From Actinomycetes bacterium (GTDB lineage: Bacteria; Actinomycetota; Actinomycetes; Mycobacteriales; Mycobacteriaceae), in NCBI GenBank assembly GCA_023461275.1, contig JAEYMI010000019.1, forward strand, positions 1 to 64,000: a stretch of DNA of 64,000 nucleotides, in the 5' to 3' direction. The notes beneath the pieces were generated by a model. It saw nothing but the letters and a program-made list of their open reading frames with translations. It was not told where the DNA came from and ran no database searches. Of the stretch, positions 26,385-35,883 are shown one piece after another. Position numbers and translations under genes: made by a program. How positions within the stretch are numbered: the stretch's first letter is position 1; every line of letters starts with the position of its first letter.

Positions 26385-27169
26385 GTCAGATCCCAAGTGG
26401 GCGGGCGCTTCTGAAGGAAAGCCGACATACCTTCGCGCGCCTCGTCGGAGCCGAACAGGTTCGCCGACTGTTCCGCGCGCTCGGCGGCATGCGCCGAGAA
26501 CTCCGCGAGAATTGCGTTGGTGGTCAACACCTTCGACGCCGCCAACCCCTGCGGCGACGCCTTACGCACGCCGCCGAGCAGCCGCTCCAACAGGCCGTCG
26601 AGATCCGCTGCGCTCTCGGCGGCTTCACTGATCACACCGAGCCCGACGGCGGTCGCGGCGTCGAAGGTCTCACCGGTGATGAAGTATCGTCCGCTGGCGC
26701 GGGCGGTCATCTTCGGCAGTAGGACCAACGAGATGACCGACGGCGCGAGGCCGAGCCGCGATTCGGTGAGCGCGAACGTGCTGTCCGGTCCGGCGAGCGC
26801 GATGTCGCAGGCCCCGATCAGCCCGAAGCCACCGGCTCGCACGTGTCCGTCAACCTTGGCGATCACCGGTTTCGGGAGCTCGAGGATCGTCCGCATCAGG
26901 TCGATCATCGACTGCGTACCAACCGCCGACGCCTCCTCCACCGACCGCCCCTTGGAGAGTGCCTCACTGAGATCGGCTCCCGCGCAGAAGGTCCGGCCGG
27001 TGTGGGTGAGTACAACGGCGCGTACCGCGGCATCCTTCTCCGCACTACGCAGACCGTCGAGCAGCTCACCGACCAGTTGCTCCCCCAACGCGTTCCGGTT
27101 GGCCGGCGAATCAAGGGTCAGCGTCAGGATTCCACCGTCGATGTGCGAGTGCACGAGCTCGGTCATCAT
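26381..27169 (-). CDS. echA7: Enoyl-CoA hydratase/isomerase (EchA7-like)
   Basis: A 262-residue crotonase-fold protein. The oxyanion-hole segments are visible as GRTFCAGADLSE and VDGHVRAGGFGLIGACDIALAG, followed by TFALTESRLGLAP. It would hydrate a 2-enoyl-CoA or 3-methylglutaconyl-CoA-like product downstream of the carboxylase in the same operon. The symbol is assigned from the operon order known in M. tuberculosis (Rv0971c-Rv0976c), so it is an orthology inference. MM at the start gives two adjacent start choices. Confidence 0.82.
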   Translation of the reverse strand: MMTELVHSHIDGGILTLTLDSPANRNALGEQLVGELLDGLRSAEKDAAVRAVVLTHTGRTFCAGADLSEALSKGRSVEEASAVGTQSMIDLMRTILELPKPVIAKVDGHVRAGGFGLIGACDIALAGPDSTFALTESRLGLAPSVISLVLLPKMTARASGRYFITGETFDAATAVGLGVISEAAESAADLDGLLERLLGGVRKASPQGLAASKVLTTNAILAEFSAHAAERAEQSANLFGSDEAREGMSAFLQKRPPTWDLT

Positions 27170-27186
27170 GCTCCGATCATGGGCGG

Positions 27187-27265
27187 TCAGTATGACTGCA
27201 CGTCAGTACGACTGCAATTCAGTAAGACTGGGATTCAGTACGACTGGGATTCAGTACGACTTGGG
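27187..27265. repeat. 16-bp minisatellite at the fadE12 3' end, about 5 units
   Basis: Units TCAGTATGACTGCACG, TCAGTACGACTGCAAT, TCAGTAAGACTGGGAT, TCAGTACGACTGGGAT and a partial fifth that contains the fadE12 stop codon and last codons. The unit is 12/16 identical to a rotated unit of the array at 298-473. Confidence 0.85.
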
Positions 27266-28408
27266 TAGTCCAAGGCTGTTCTGTGCGACGAAGTTCAGAA
27301 TCATCTCACGGCTCACCGGTGCGATCCGCGCGATGCGAGCCAAACTGAGCAGCGGCGCCAGACCGTACTCGCTCGTCAACCCGTTGCCGCCCAACGAATG
27401 AACCGCGTGGTCGACGATCTTCACGCACGCTTCGGCGGCCGCGTATTTGGCCATGTTCGCCGGTTCGGCGGCACCCCAGTCGTCGCCGGCGTCGTAGAGG
27501 GTGGCGGCCTTCTGCATCATCAGCTTGGCCAGCTCCAGCTCGATCTTGCCCTGCGCCAACGGATGTGCGATGGCCTGGTGCGCACCGATCGGTTGCTTCC
27601 ACACCGTCCGATCCGACACGTACTCCACCGCTTTGCCGAGTGCGAACCGCCCCATGCCCACCGCCGACGCGGCACCCATGATGCGTTCGGGATTCAGCCC
27701 GGCGAACAGCTGCCTGATCGCGGCATCCTCGGACCCGACCAACGCATCCGACGGCAGCCGGACGTCGTCGAGGAACAGCAGGAACTGCTTCTCCGGATTC
27801 TGCAGTTCCATGTCGATCTGGGAGTACTCGAAGTTCTCGGTGTCGGTCGGCACGATGAACAAAGTCGGCTTGAGTCCACCGGTTTTCGCGTCCTCGGTCC
27901 GGGCGACGATGAGCACAGCATCTGCCTGATCGACGCCGGAGATGTAGATCTTCCGCCCGTTGAGCACCCAGTCGGATCCGTCGCGGCGTGCGGTGGTGGT
28001 GATCTTGTGCGAGTTGGAGCCGGCGTCGGGTTCGGTGATGCCGAAGGCCATGGTGATGGTGCCGTCGGCCAGGCCCGGCAGCCAGCGTTGCTTCTGCTCG
28101 TCGGTACCGAACCGGGCGATCACATTGCCGCAGATGGCCGGTGAGACCACCATCATCAACAGCCCGCAGCCGCCGGCGGCGAGCTCTTCCATCACGATCG
28201 ACAGCTCATACATGCCGGCGCCACCACCGCCGTACTCCTCGGGCAAATTGACCCCGATGAACCCGAGTTGGCCGGCATCAGCCCACAATTCGTCGGTTTT
28301 GCGGCCTTCTTTGGCGCAGGCACGGAAGTATTCGGCACCGTACTTGCCTGCCAGGCCCGCCACCGCGGCGCGCAGTTGTGCTCGTTCTTCGGTCTCCACG
28401 AATGTCAT
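27251..28408 (-). CDS. fadE12: Acyl-CoA dehydrogenase (FadE12-like)
   Basis: A 385-residue FAD-dependent acyl-CoA dehydrogenase. It contains MAFGITEPDAGSNSHKITT (FAD-binding region), a DRTVWKQPIGAHQAIAHPLA helix region, and HSLGGNGLTSEYGLAPLL near the C-terminus. It would oxidise an acyl-CoA to the 2-enoyl-CoA. The start overlaps the accA2 stop (ATGA). Its last residues (LPKSY) lie in the first unit of a 16-bp minisatellite. Confidence 0.88.
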   Translation of the reverse strand: MTFVETEERAQLRAAVAGLAGKYGAEYFRACAKEGRKTDELWADAGQLGFIGVNLPEEYGGGGAGMYELSIVMEELAAGGCGLLMMVVSPAICGNVIARFGTDEQKQRWLPGLADGTITMAFGITEPDAGSNSHKITTTARRDGSDWVLNGRKIYISGVDQADAVLIVARTEDAKTGGLKPTLFIVPTDTENFEYSQIDMELQNPEKQFLLFLDDVRLPSDALVGSEDAAIRQLFAGLNPERIMGAASAVGMGRFALGKAVEYVSDRTVWKQPIGAHQAIAHPLAQGKIELELAKLMMQKAATLYDAGDDWGAAEPANMAKYAAAEACVKIVDHAVHSLGGNGLTSEYGLAPLLSLARIARIAPVSREMILNFVAQNSLGLPKSY

Positions 28409-30429
28409 GCGTCTGAATCCTTCTCGGTAGCAACGTTTTCTGCGTCGTCTTCGATCACGGCCAGCAGGTCACCGACCGCCAATTGCTGGCCGGTACTCAC
28501 CTCGAGCGCGGTGATGACGCCGTCGGCCGGGGCGCTGACGGTGTGTTCCATCTTCATCGCCTCCAGCCAGAGCAGCGGCTGCCCCGCGGTCACGCGATCT
28601 CCCTGCGCGACAGCGATCTTCACCACCGAACCGGGCATCGGCGCCAGCAGTGAGCCGGGGCGCTGGACCGACGACGGGTCGACGAATCGCGGCAACCGCC
28701 GCAACGCAACCGAACCGGTCGGGCCGTCGACGAACACGGCATCGGCGTAGTGCGATACCGCCAGCGACGTCCGCACACCGTCACGCTCGACGACGACGCG
28801 CTCGGCCGTCGCCGACACCACGGTGACGTCGGGGTCGTCGGGCAGGTCGACGTCGGTGCGGGTCTGCCGATAGCGCACCTCAATCGCCGCGTCGTCACCG
28901 GAACCGGCAGGGGCATAGCGCTTGACCTGCGGTGCGGACGCCATGTTGCGCCAGCCCGACGGCAACCCCGCCTGCACGGGCGCGGCCAGTCGGTTCGACG
29001 CGGCGTCGGCCAATGCGGCGGCGACGGCCGCGACGCGCACGGCCTGTTCGTCGGCCAGTGGCGTCGCAAGCACATCGAGTCCGACGTCGTCGATGAATCC
29101 GGTGTCGGTGTCGCCGGCCAGGAACCTGTTGTCGCGCAGCGTGTTCACCAGCATGTCGCGGTTGGTGGCCGGACCGTGCAGCACGGCGTCGGTGAGCGCG
29201 CGGGCCAGGATCGCCGCGGCGCGTCGACGGTCAGGCGCCCACGAGATCACCTTGGCGAGCATCGGGTCGTAGTGGGTGCTGATCTCACTGCCGTCGGCGA
29301 TACCCGAATCCACGCGCACACCAGGCCGATTCAACGGTCCGAAGGTGGCGTCGGCGTCGATGCGGATGGCGTGCACCGGACCCGACTGTGGTTGCCAGTC
29401 GGCGCCAGGATCCTCGGCGTAGAGCCGGACCTCGATCGAGTGACCCGACGGCGACGATTCGGTGACCGGTAGGCGTTCGCCCATCGCCACCCGCAGCTGC
29501 CACTCCACCAGGTCGACGCCAGTGGTCAGCTCGGTCACCGGATGTTCCACCTGCAGACGGGTATTGGTCTCCAGGAAGAAGAACCGACCCTTCTCGTCGG
29601 CCAGGAATTCCACGGTGCCCGCCCCGGTGTAGCCGATCGCCGAGGCTGCCGATCGTGCTGCGGCATAGAGACGTTCACGCAGATCTCCGCCGATTCGTTC
29701 GACGAGCGGCGCGGGTGCTTCTTCGACGACCTTCTGGTGACGACGCTGGATGGAGCACTCACGCTCACCGACCGCCCACACGTCGCCGTACGTGTCGGCC
29801 ATGATCTGCACTTCGATGTGGTGACCGCGTTCCACATAAGGCTCGCAGAACACCGTGGCGTCGCCGAATGCCGACTGTGCTTCTCGCTGCGCACCTTCCA
29901 CCGCAGCGGAGAGTTCGGCGAGCGTCCGGACGATCCGCATGCCGCGACCACCACCGCCGGCCGACGCCTTGATCAGCAACGGCAGGTCGGCCTCGGTGAC
30001 GGCGGCCGGGTCGATGTTGTCCAGGACCGGCACATCGGCGTCGGCCATCAGCTTCTTGGCGTTGACCTTGGAGCCCATCGCGCTGATCGCCTCGGGTGGC
30101 GGGCCGATCCAGACCAGACCGGCGTCGCGTACCGCCTGGGCGAATTCGGCATTCTCCGAGAGGAATCCGTAGCCGGGGTGGATGGCGTCGGCACCGGATG
30201 CCTTGGCTGCGGCGATGATGGCTGCGCCGTCGAGATAGGTTTCGGCCGAACTCGCCCCGGGTAGCCGGACCGACGCGTCTGCCTGCGTGACGTGCGGCGC
30301 GGCGGCGTCGGGATCAGAGAACACCGCGACGGTCTTCATGCCCATGGCTCGGGCGGTGGTGAAGACGCGGCAGGCGATCTCGCCTCGGTTGGCGACGAGC
30401 ACCGATGTTATGGAGGTACTGCTGGTCAT
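28405..30429 (-). CDS. accA2: Biotin-dependent acyl-CoA carboxylase alpha subunit (AccA2-like)
   Basis: A 674-residue biotin carboxylase plus biotin carrier. The N-terminal ATP-grasp carboxylase begins VLVANRGEIACRV, with ASAGGGGRGMRIV as the glycine-rich ATP loop and HIEVQIMAD. The C-terminal carrier domain has EAMKMEH with the biotinylated Lys near 626. It carboxylates biotin for the partner AccD2-like subunit. The start ATG 30429 leaves an 8-base gap after accD2. The long in-frame upstream extension to 31071 is antisense-like shadow coding and was rejected. Confidence 0.92.
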   Translation of the reverse strand: MTSSTSITSVLVANRGEIACRVFTTARAMGMKTVAVFSDPDAAAPHVTQADASVRLPGASSAETYLDGAAIIAAAKASGADAIHPGYGFLSENAEFAQAVRDAGLVWIGPPPEAISAMGSKVNAKKLMADADVPVLDNIDPAAVTEADLPLLIKASAGGGGRGMRIVRTLAELSAAVEGAQREAQSAFGDATVFCEPYVERGHHIEVQIMADTYGDVWAVGERECSIQRRHQKVVEEAPAPLVERIGGDLRERLYAAARSAASAIGYTGAGTVEFLADEKGRFFFLETNTRLQVEHPVTELTTGVDLVEWQLRVAMGERLPVTESSPSGHSIEVRLYAEDPGADWQPQSGPVHAIRIDADATFGPLNRPGVRVDSGIADGSEISTHYDPMLAKVISWAPDRRRAAAILARALTDAVLHGPATNRDMLVNTLRDNRFLAGDTDTGFIDDVGLDVLATPLADEQAVRVAAVAAALADAASNRLAAPVQAGLPSGWRNMASAPQVKRYAPAGSGDDAAIEVRYRQTRTDVDLPDDPDVTVVSATAERVVVERDGVRTSLAVSHYADAVFVDGPTGSVALRRLPRFVDPSSVQRPGSLLAPMPGSVVKIAVAQGDRVTAGQPLLWLEAMKMEHTVSAPADGVITALEVSTGQQLAVGDLLAVIEDDAENVATEKDSDA

Positions 30430-30437
30430 GGAATGCC

Positions 30438-32036
30438 TCACATCCGGAAGACGCCGAAGTCGGACGTGCCCTGCACCGGGGCACTGTGGATCGCTGACAA
30501 GCACAGTCCCAGAACGGTTCTGGTGTCGCGTGGGTCGATGACGCCGTCGTCGTAGATCATTCCGGACAGGAATGCCGGCACCGACTCGGCTTCGATCTGC
30601 GCTTCGATCATCTGCCGCATACCGGCGTCGGCCGCTTCGTCGACGACCCCGCCGCGTGCCTCGGTGGCGGCGCGGCTGACGATGGAGATCACGCCGGCGA
30701 GCTGCGCAGCGCCCATCACCGCGGATTTCGCACTGGGCCAAGCGAACAGGAACCGCGGATCGAAGGCCCGGCCGCACATACCGTAGTGACCGGCACCGTA
30801 GCTGGCACCCATCAGGACCGAGATGTGCGGCACCTTCGAGTTCGACACCGCGTTGATCATCATCGAGCCGTGCTTGATGATGCCGCCCTGCTCGTACTCT
30901 TTGCCGACCATGTAGCCGGTGGTGTTGTGCAGGAACAACAATGGCGTGTCGGAGCGGTTGGCGAGCTGGATGAACTGGGTGGCCTTCTGCGCTTCCTGAC
31001 TGAACAGCACGCCCTGCGCGTTGGCGAGGATGCCCACCGGATACCCGTGCAGCCGAGCCCATCCGGTGCACAGCGACGAACCGTATTCGGGTTTGAACTC
31101 GTCGAAGTCACTGTCGTCGACGATGCGAGCGATCACGTCGCGCGGGTTGAACGGAACCTTCAGGTCCGACGGCACGATGCCGAGCAGTTCCTCGGCGTCG
31201 TAGCGTGGTTCGAGGACCTCCGGGGCCGGCGCCGGGCCCTGCTTGCGCCAGTTCAGGCGGGCAACAATACGCCGCCCGATCCGGACCGCGTCCTGCTCGT
31301 CGACGGCGTAGTAGTCGGCCAGTCCCGATTGGCGGGCGTGCATCTGCGCACCGCCGAGGGATTCGTCGTCGCTCTCCTCGCCGGTGGCCATTTTGACCAG
31401 CGGCGGTCCACCGAGGAACACCTTGGAGCGCTCCTCGATCATCACCACGTGATCGCTCATGCCGGGCACGTACGCGCCGCCGGCTGTCGAGTTGCCGAAA
31501 ACCAGTGCGATGGTCGGTATTCCGGCCGCCGAGAGTCGGGTGAGATCCCGGAACATGCGTCCACCCGGGATGAAGACCTCTTTCTGCGTGGGCAGGTCAG
31601 CGCCACCGGATTCCACCATCGAGATCACCGGCAGCCGGTTCTGCATGGCGATGTCGTTGCAGCGCAGAATTTTCCGTAGCGTCCACGGATTCGACGTACC
31701 GCCGCGCACCGTCGGGTCGTTGGCGACGATCAGGCATTCGACGCCTTCCACGACGCCGATGCCGGCAACCACCGATGCCCCCACCTGGAAGTCCGAACCA
31801 TAGCCGGCAAGCGGGCACAGTTCGAGGAACGCGGAGTCCTCGTCGATCAGTAGTTCGATGCGTTCACGGGGAATCATCTTGCCGCGCTTGCGGTGCCGCT
31901 CGACGTACTTCTCACCGCCACCGGCGAGCGCTTTGCTCAGCTCGGTCTGCAGATCGGTCAGTTTGGCATCCATCGACTCCGCGGCCAACGTCCAGTCGTC
32001 GGCGGTGGCGTCGATGGTGGAACGCAGAACCGTCAT
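30438..32036 (-). CDS. accD2: Acyl-CoA carboxylase beta subunit / carboxyltransferase (AccD2-like)
   Basis: A 532-residue carboxyltransferase of the propionyl/methylcrotonyl/geranyl-CoA type. It has the two crotonase-like halves, with MVESGGADLPTQKEVF, FGNSTAGGAYVPGMSDH and GASYGAGHYGMCGRAFDPRF. It transfers CO2 from carboxybiotin to an acyl-CoA. The exact substrate cannot be read. The start overlaps the fadE13 stop (ATGA at 32033-32036). The symbol follows the conserved operon order. Confidence 0.9.
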   Translation of the reverse strand: MTVLRSTIDATADDWTLAAESMDAKLTDLQTELSKALAGGGEKYVERHRKRGKMIPRERIELLIDEDSAFLELCPLAGYGSDFQVGASVVAGIGVVEGVECLIVANDPTVRGGTSNPWTLRKILRCNDIAMQNRLPVISMVESGGADLPTQKEVFIPGGRMFRDLTRLSAAGIPTIALVFGNSTAGGAYVPGMSDHVVMIEERSKVFLGGPPLVKMATGEESDDESLGGAQMHARQSGLADYYAVDEQDAVRIGRRIVARLNWRKQGPAPAPEVLEPRYDAEELLGIVPSDLKVPFNPRDVIARIVDDSDFDEFKPEYGSSLCTGWARLHGYPVGILANAQGVLFSQEAQKATQFIQLANRSDTPLLFLHNTTGYMVGKEYEQGGIIKHGSMMINAVSNSKVPHISVLMGASYGAGHYGMCGRAFDPRFLFAWPSAKSAVMGAAQLAGVISIVSRAATEARGGVVDEAADAGMRQMIEAQIEAESVPAFLSGMIYDDGVIDPRDTRTVLGLCLSAIHSAPVQGTSDFGVFRM

Positions 32037-33208
32037 TGCTGATACCCCAATCGTTTGGCGGCCAGGCCGCGCAGGATTTCGGTGGTGCCGCCGCCGATGC
32101 CGAGGATGCGCATGTCGCGGTACTGCCGCTCCACCTCGGTGCCGGTCATGTAGCCGAGCCCGCCGAAGAGCTGAACGGCCTTGTCGGCCACCCATTCTCC
32201 GGTCTCGACGGCAGTGTTCTTGGCAAAGCAGACCTCAGCGATGAGATCCTCACCCAGGGTGTCGCGGTCGGATGCCACCTTGCGTTCGACGACGGCCCGC
32301 GAGTAGGCGCGTACGACGTCGATGCGTCGGGCCATGTCGGTCAGGGTGTCCTGCACCGATTGACGCGCGATGATCGGCTTACCGAACGTCTCGCGTTGCC
32401 GGGCCCACTCCAGGGTCAGGTCCAGGCAGCGTTGGGCACCGGCGTAGGCCTGCGTGGCCAGCGCCGACCGCTCGGTGACGAAGGCCGTCGCGATCTGGGC
32501 GAAACCCGAGTTCTCTGCACCCACCAGATTCGACGCCGGCACCCGGACATCGGTGAACGCGAGCTCGGCGGTATCCGAACTGCGCCAACCCATCTTGTCC
32601 AGCTTGCGGGTCACCTGGAAACCGGGCGTGTCGGTATCGATCACTATCAGCGAGACACCGGCTGCGCCCGGTCCACCGGTACGCACGGCGGCGACGATGA
32701 AGTCGGCACGCACCGCGGAGGTGATGTAGGTCTTGGCGCCGTTGATCACGAAGTCGTCGCCGTCGCGCACCGCGCGGGTGCGCAGGTGGCCGACGTCGCT
32801 GCCGCCGCCCGGTTCGGTGATCGCCAGACTGCCGATCTTCTCCCCCGCCAGCGTCGGGCGGACCCAGCGGTCGATCTGTTCGGGATCGCCGGCGCCGATC
32901 AGGTGCGGTAGTGCAATGCCGTGGGTGAACAGTGAGGCGAAGACTCCGGCAGCACCGCCGGCGTAGTGGAATTCCTCGGCGAGGATCGTCGCGTCGATGA
33001 GGTCGCCGCCGGAGCCGCCCACGTCCTCGGCGACCCCGAGTCCGAAGAAGCCGAGTTTGGCTGCCTCAGCGTGTAGTTCGCGCGGAATGAGTCCGGTCTG
33101 CTCCCAGTCGTCCTGATGCGGCAGCACATGACGCTCAACGAAGTCGCGAACCGTCTCCCGTAGCGCGCGGCGCTCGTCGGTGTCCCAGAGCGGATTGGTG
33201 ATCGGCAC
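32033..33208 (-). CDS. fadE13: Acyl-CoA dehydrogenase (FadE13-like)
   Basis: A 391-residue acyl-CoA dehydrogenase. Visible motifs are GSLAITEPGGGSDVGHLRT, FITSAVRAD-like TYITSAVRADFIVAA, KMGWRSSDTAEL and QLFGGLGYMTGTEVER. The start is GTG 33208, 3 bases after the AtuA-like gene stop. Two dehydrogenases in one operon suggest successive oxidations or two acyl chain types. Confidence 0.9.
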   Translation of the reverse strand: MPITNPLWDTDERRALRETVRDFVERHVLPHQDDWEQTGLIPRELHAEAAKLGFFGLGVAEDVGGSGGDLIDATILAEEFHYAGGAAGVFASLFTHGIALPHLIGAGDPEQIDRWVRPTLAGEKIGSLAITEPGGGSDVGHLRTRAVRDGDDFVINGAKTYITSAVRADFIVAAVRTGGPGAAGVSLIVIDTDTPGFQVTRKLDKMGWRSSDTAELAFTDVRVPASNLVGAENSGFAQIATAFVTERSALATQAYAGAQRCLDLTLEWARQRETFGKPIIARQSVQDTLTDMARRIDVVRAYSRAVVERKVASDRDTLGEDLIAEVCFAKNTAVETGEWVADKAVQLFGGLGYMTGTEVERQYRDMRILGIGGGTTEILRGLAAKRLGYQQ

Positions 33209-33211
33209 GCG

Positions 33212-34975
33212 TCACCCCTGATCTGTATTGGTCGAGGCGGCAACCGATTCCAGGAAGGCCAGCGGTATCGGCACCGGCCGCGACCGCAGCCACTCCCCCA
33301 TGCCCTTGGCCTGCGGGTCGAAGCGCACGTTATCGGCGACGCCTCGTCCGAGGACGCCCTCGATGACGAAGTTGACGGCCAGCAGGTTGGGCAGTCGATG
33401 GCGCACCACGGTGAGCTCGGCGATCTCCGGCAGCAATTCTTTGATGAGTTCGACGTCGAGGGTGGCGTCGAGCCAGTCGTAGTGCTCGCGATCACGCACC
33501 CACACACCGATATTCGCGTTGCCGCCCTTGTCACCGCTGCGGGCACCGGCGATCAGGCCCAACGGTCGCGGCGCTGTCGGCCCCCACTCGCTGGCGGCGA
33601 TGGTCGCGGAATCCGCAGCAGCGTCGTCGACGGCGGGTGTGTCGGTACGCAGCGGACTCGGCTCGATGCGCACCACCACGCCGTCGGCGAGCGCGACTCG
33701 GTGATCGATGGCCGCGGCGTCGACGTAGCCGGGCTCGAACACACCGAACGGGGTGCCGTTTCCGGGTGGTGCGGTCATGGTGAAGCCGGGATAGCTGGCC
33801 AGGGCGAGTTCGACTGCGGTGGCCGAGAATACGCGGCCCACCTTCTTGGCGTCGGGGTCGCGCGCGACACATCGCAGCAGGGCACTGGCCTGCTCCTCGG
33901 TCACCGCGTCGGAGCGATCGAGCCGCGACAGTTCCCAGGTGACCGATTCCGGTTCGCTCGGTAGCGCGGCCAGGAATTGTTCTTGGAACAGTTCGGCTTT
34001 GGCTTCGATGTCGAGTCCGGTGACCACCAGGTCGATCTCGTTGCGTACCCCGGCGAGCTGGTTGAGCGAGACCTTTGTCGTCGTCGGCGGTGCCTCACCG
34101 CGGACGCCGGTCACCGATACCCGGTCGTCGCCGACCTGCTCGAGGGCGATGGTGTCGATGCGGGTGGTGACGTCGGGTCCGAGGTAGCGCGGCCCGGTGA
34201 TCTCGTACAGCAGTTGAGCGGTCACGGTTCCCACGGTGACCGCGCCCCCGGTGCCGGAATGTTTGGTGATGACCGACGACCCGTCGGCGGCGATCTCGGC
34301 GATCGGGAATCCGAGGTGACCCATCCGTGGGAGTTCGGTGAAGAAGGAGTAGTTGCCGCCAGTGGCCTGCGCACCACACTCGATGATGTGGCCGGCGACC
34401 ACGGCGCCGGCCAGCGCGTCGAGATCCTGGTAGCGCCAACCGAATCGGGCTGCTGCCGGGCCGACGGTCAGCGAGGCGTCGGTGACGCGACCGGTGACCA
34501 CGACGTCGGCGCCGGAATCGAGGGCGGCCTTGATGCCGAATCCGCCGAGGTAGGCGTTGGCGGTCAGCGGCGTGCCGAGGCCGAGTTCGGCGGCACGGTC
34601 GACGAGGTCGTCGCCGTCGACGAAGGCCACGTTGACGTCAAGTCCGAGGGTCTCGGCGAGTTCGCGTAGTGCGACGGCAAGTCCGTGCGGGTTGAGCCCG
34701 CCGGCGTTGCTGACGATGCGCACACCTTTGTCGATCGCGATGCCGAGGCACTCTTCCATTTGGCGCAGAAAGGTTTTCGCGTAGCCGGTCTTGGGGTCCT
34801 TGAGCCGGTCGCGGCCGAGGATGAGCATGGTGAGCTCGGCGAGGTAGTCGCCGGTGAGGTAGTCCAGTTCGCCACCTTCGAGCATTTCCCGCATGGCGGA
34901 GAACCGGTCGCCGTAGAAGCCCGATGCGTTGCCGATCCGCACCACGTCTCCTGTCATCGCGTCGCTGCCTGTCAT
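33212..34975 (-). CDS. AtuA-family (DUF1446) protein
   Basis: A 587-residue protein of the acyclic terpene utilisation AtuA/DUF1446 family. It starts [18 protein letters not shown], includes [14 protein letters not shown] and [11 protein letters not shown], and ends with a second domain around [20 protein letters not shown]. AtuA is needed for growth on citronellol or geraniol in Pseudomonas, but its reaction is not known. The start ATG 34975 has AAAGGAAACC upstream and overlaps the stop of the TIGR03084 gene. It corresponds by position to M. tuberculosis Rv0976c (inference). Confidence 0.85.
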   Translation of the reverse strand: MTGSDAMTGDVVRIGNASGFYGDRFSAMREMLEGGELDYLTGDYLAELTMLILGRDRLKDPKTGYAKTFLRQMEECLGIAIDKGVRIVSNAGGLNPHGLAVALRELAETLGLDVNVAFVDGDDLVDRAAELGLGTPLTANAYLGGFGIKAALDSGADVVVTGRVTDASLTVGPAAARFGWRYQDLDALAGAVVAGHIIECGAQATGGNYSFFTELPRMGHLGFPIAEIAADGSSVITKHSGTGGAVTVGTVTAQLLYEITGPRYLGPDVTTRIDTIALEQVGDDRVSVTGVRGEAPPTTTKVSLNQLAGVRNEIDLVVTGLDIEAKAELFQEQFLAALPSEPESVTWELSRLDRSDAVTEEQASALLRCVARDPDAKKVGRVFSATAVELALASYPGFTMTAPPGNGTPFGVFEPGYVDAAAIDHRVALADGVVVRIEPSPLRTDTPAVDDAAADSATIAASEWGPTAPRPLGLIAGARSGDKGGNANIGVWVRDREHYDWLDATLDVELIKELLPEIAELTVVRHRLPNLLAVNFVIEGVLGRGVADNVRFDPQAKGMGEWLRSRPVPIPLAFLESVAASTNTDQG

Positions 34976-35793
34976 GATGTGGTTTCCTTTGCGCTCGCGG
35001 TGATGGTGTCCTGCTGTGGTTCTCGTCCGGCTCCCGGCGGACCGGCGAAGCACTGAGCGATGCCGACCCAGATGGTGGCGTCTCGACCGACGACATCGAG
35101 ATCGAGGTCGGCGAGATGCCGCCGCTGCGTGACGAGTTCACAGAAGTCGACGGCGGGTCCGCGGACGATGTCGGTGGCGTCGTCGGGTCCCCACGTCCAG
35201 ATGTCTCCCGACGGCGCGGTGAGCTCGATGCGGAAAGGTGTTGTCGGCGGGGTCATCTCATTGACCAGGTAGGCGTAGTCGCGGGTGCGGACCCCGATGT
35301 GGGCGACCGCCTTGATGCGATCAGTCGCCGGCAGGTGCACACCGAGCGCATCGGCGACGTCGAGTCCGTGGGCCCAGGTTTCCATCAGTCGTGCTGTCGC
35401 CATGGACGTCGCCGACATCGGCGGCCCAAACCACGGGACCTTCACCCCGTCGGGCACCGCGATGAGCGCGTCGGCGAGTGCGGCTCGCGCGGACCGCCAG
35501 CGACGCAGGATCTCCGACGGTGCCGCCGCTGCCCCATCCTCGGCCGCCTGGTCGACGTATTCGTCGGGATGGGCGATCGCCTCGGCGATCACCGCGTTGA
35601 ATGCGGCCGGGTCGGCCGCCGCGATGGCGGACACCTCGTCGGTCCATGCCAGGTGCGCGATCTGATGGGCGACGGTCCAGCCGGCGGCCGGTGTCGGCAG
35701 GCGCCAGGACTCGTCGTCGAGGTCGGCGACCAGGCGATCCAGATCGTCGGATTGTGCGGCCAGGTCCGTCACGAGGGCATGCACGAGCGACAT
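34972..35793 (-). CDS. TIGR03084-family DinB/MDMPI-like protein
   Basis: A 273-residue protein with an N-terminal DinB/mycothiol-isomerase-like four-helix domain ([21 protein letters not shown], with His residues that would bind metal). A later region reads [16 protein letters not shown], again typical of this superfamily. TIGR03084 proteins regularly accompany AtuA/carboxylase operons, and their function is unknown. It is the first gene of the eight-gene operon. Start ATG 35793 was chosen over 35832, which would include an unlikely leader through the promoter. Confidence 0.8.
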   Translation of the reverse strand: MSLVHALVTDLAAQSDDLDRLVADLDDESWRLPTPAAGWTVAHQIAHLAWTDEVSAIAAADPAAFNAVIAEAIAHPDEYVDQAAEDGAAAAPSEILRRWRSARAALADALIAVPDGVKVPWFGPPMSATSMATARLMETWAHGLDVADALGVHLPATDRIKAVAHIGVRTRDYAYLVNEMTPPTTPFRIELTAPSGDIWTWGPDDATDIVRGPAVDFCELVTQRRHLADLDLDVVGRDATIWVGIAQCFAGPPGAGREPQQDTITASAKETTS

Positions 35794-35822
35794 ATGAGCA
35801 GCGTCACACAGGACGGCGTAAA

Positions 35823-35844
35823 AAGCAAGCACGCATGATTGTTT
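35823..35844. promoter_or_regulatory. Candidate TetR operator of the acyl-CoA operon
   Basis: AAGCAAGCA (35823-35831) and TGATTGTTT (35836-35844) are inverted arms matching at 7 of 9 positions. They lie 30-51 bases upstream of the first operon gene, where a TetR repressor would act. Confidence 0.35.
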
Positions 35845-35883
35845 TAGTCCGTATGTGGCCCCCCAGGACGCCGAAAGCCCAGG

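Noticed and set aside
30430..31071. N-terminal extension of the biotin carboxylase frame
   Set aside because: It lies out of frame inside accD2; the conserved start VLVANRGEIACRV is near 30429.
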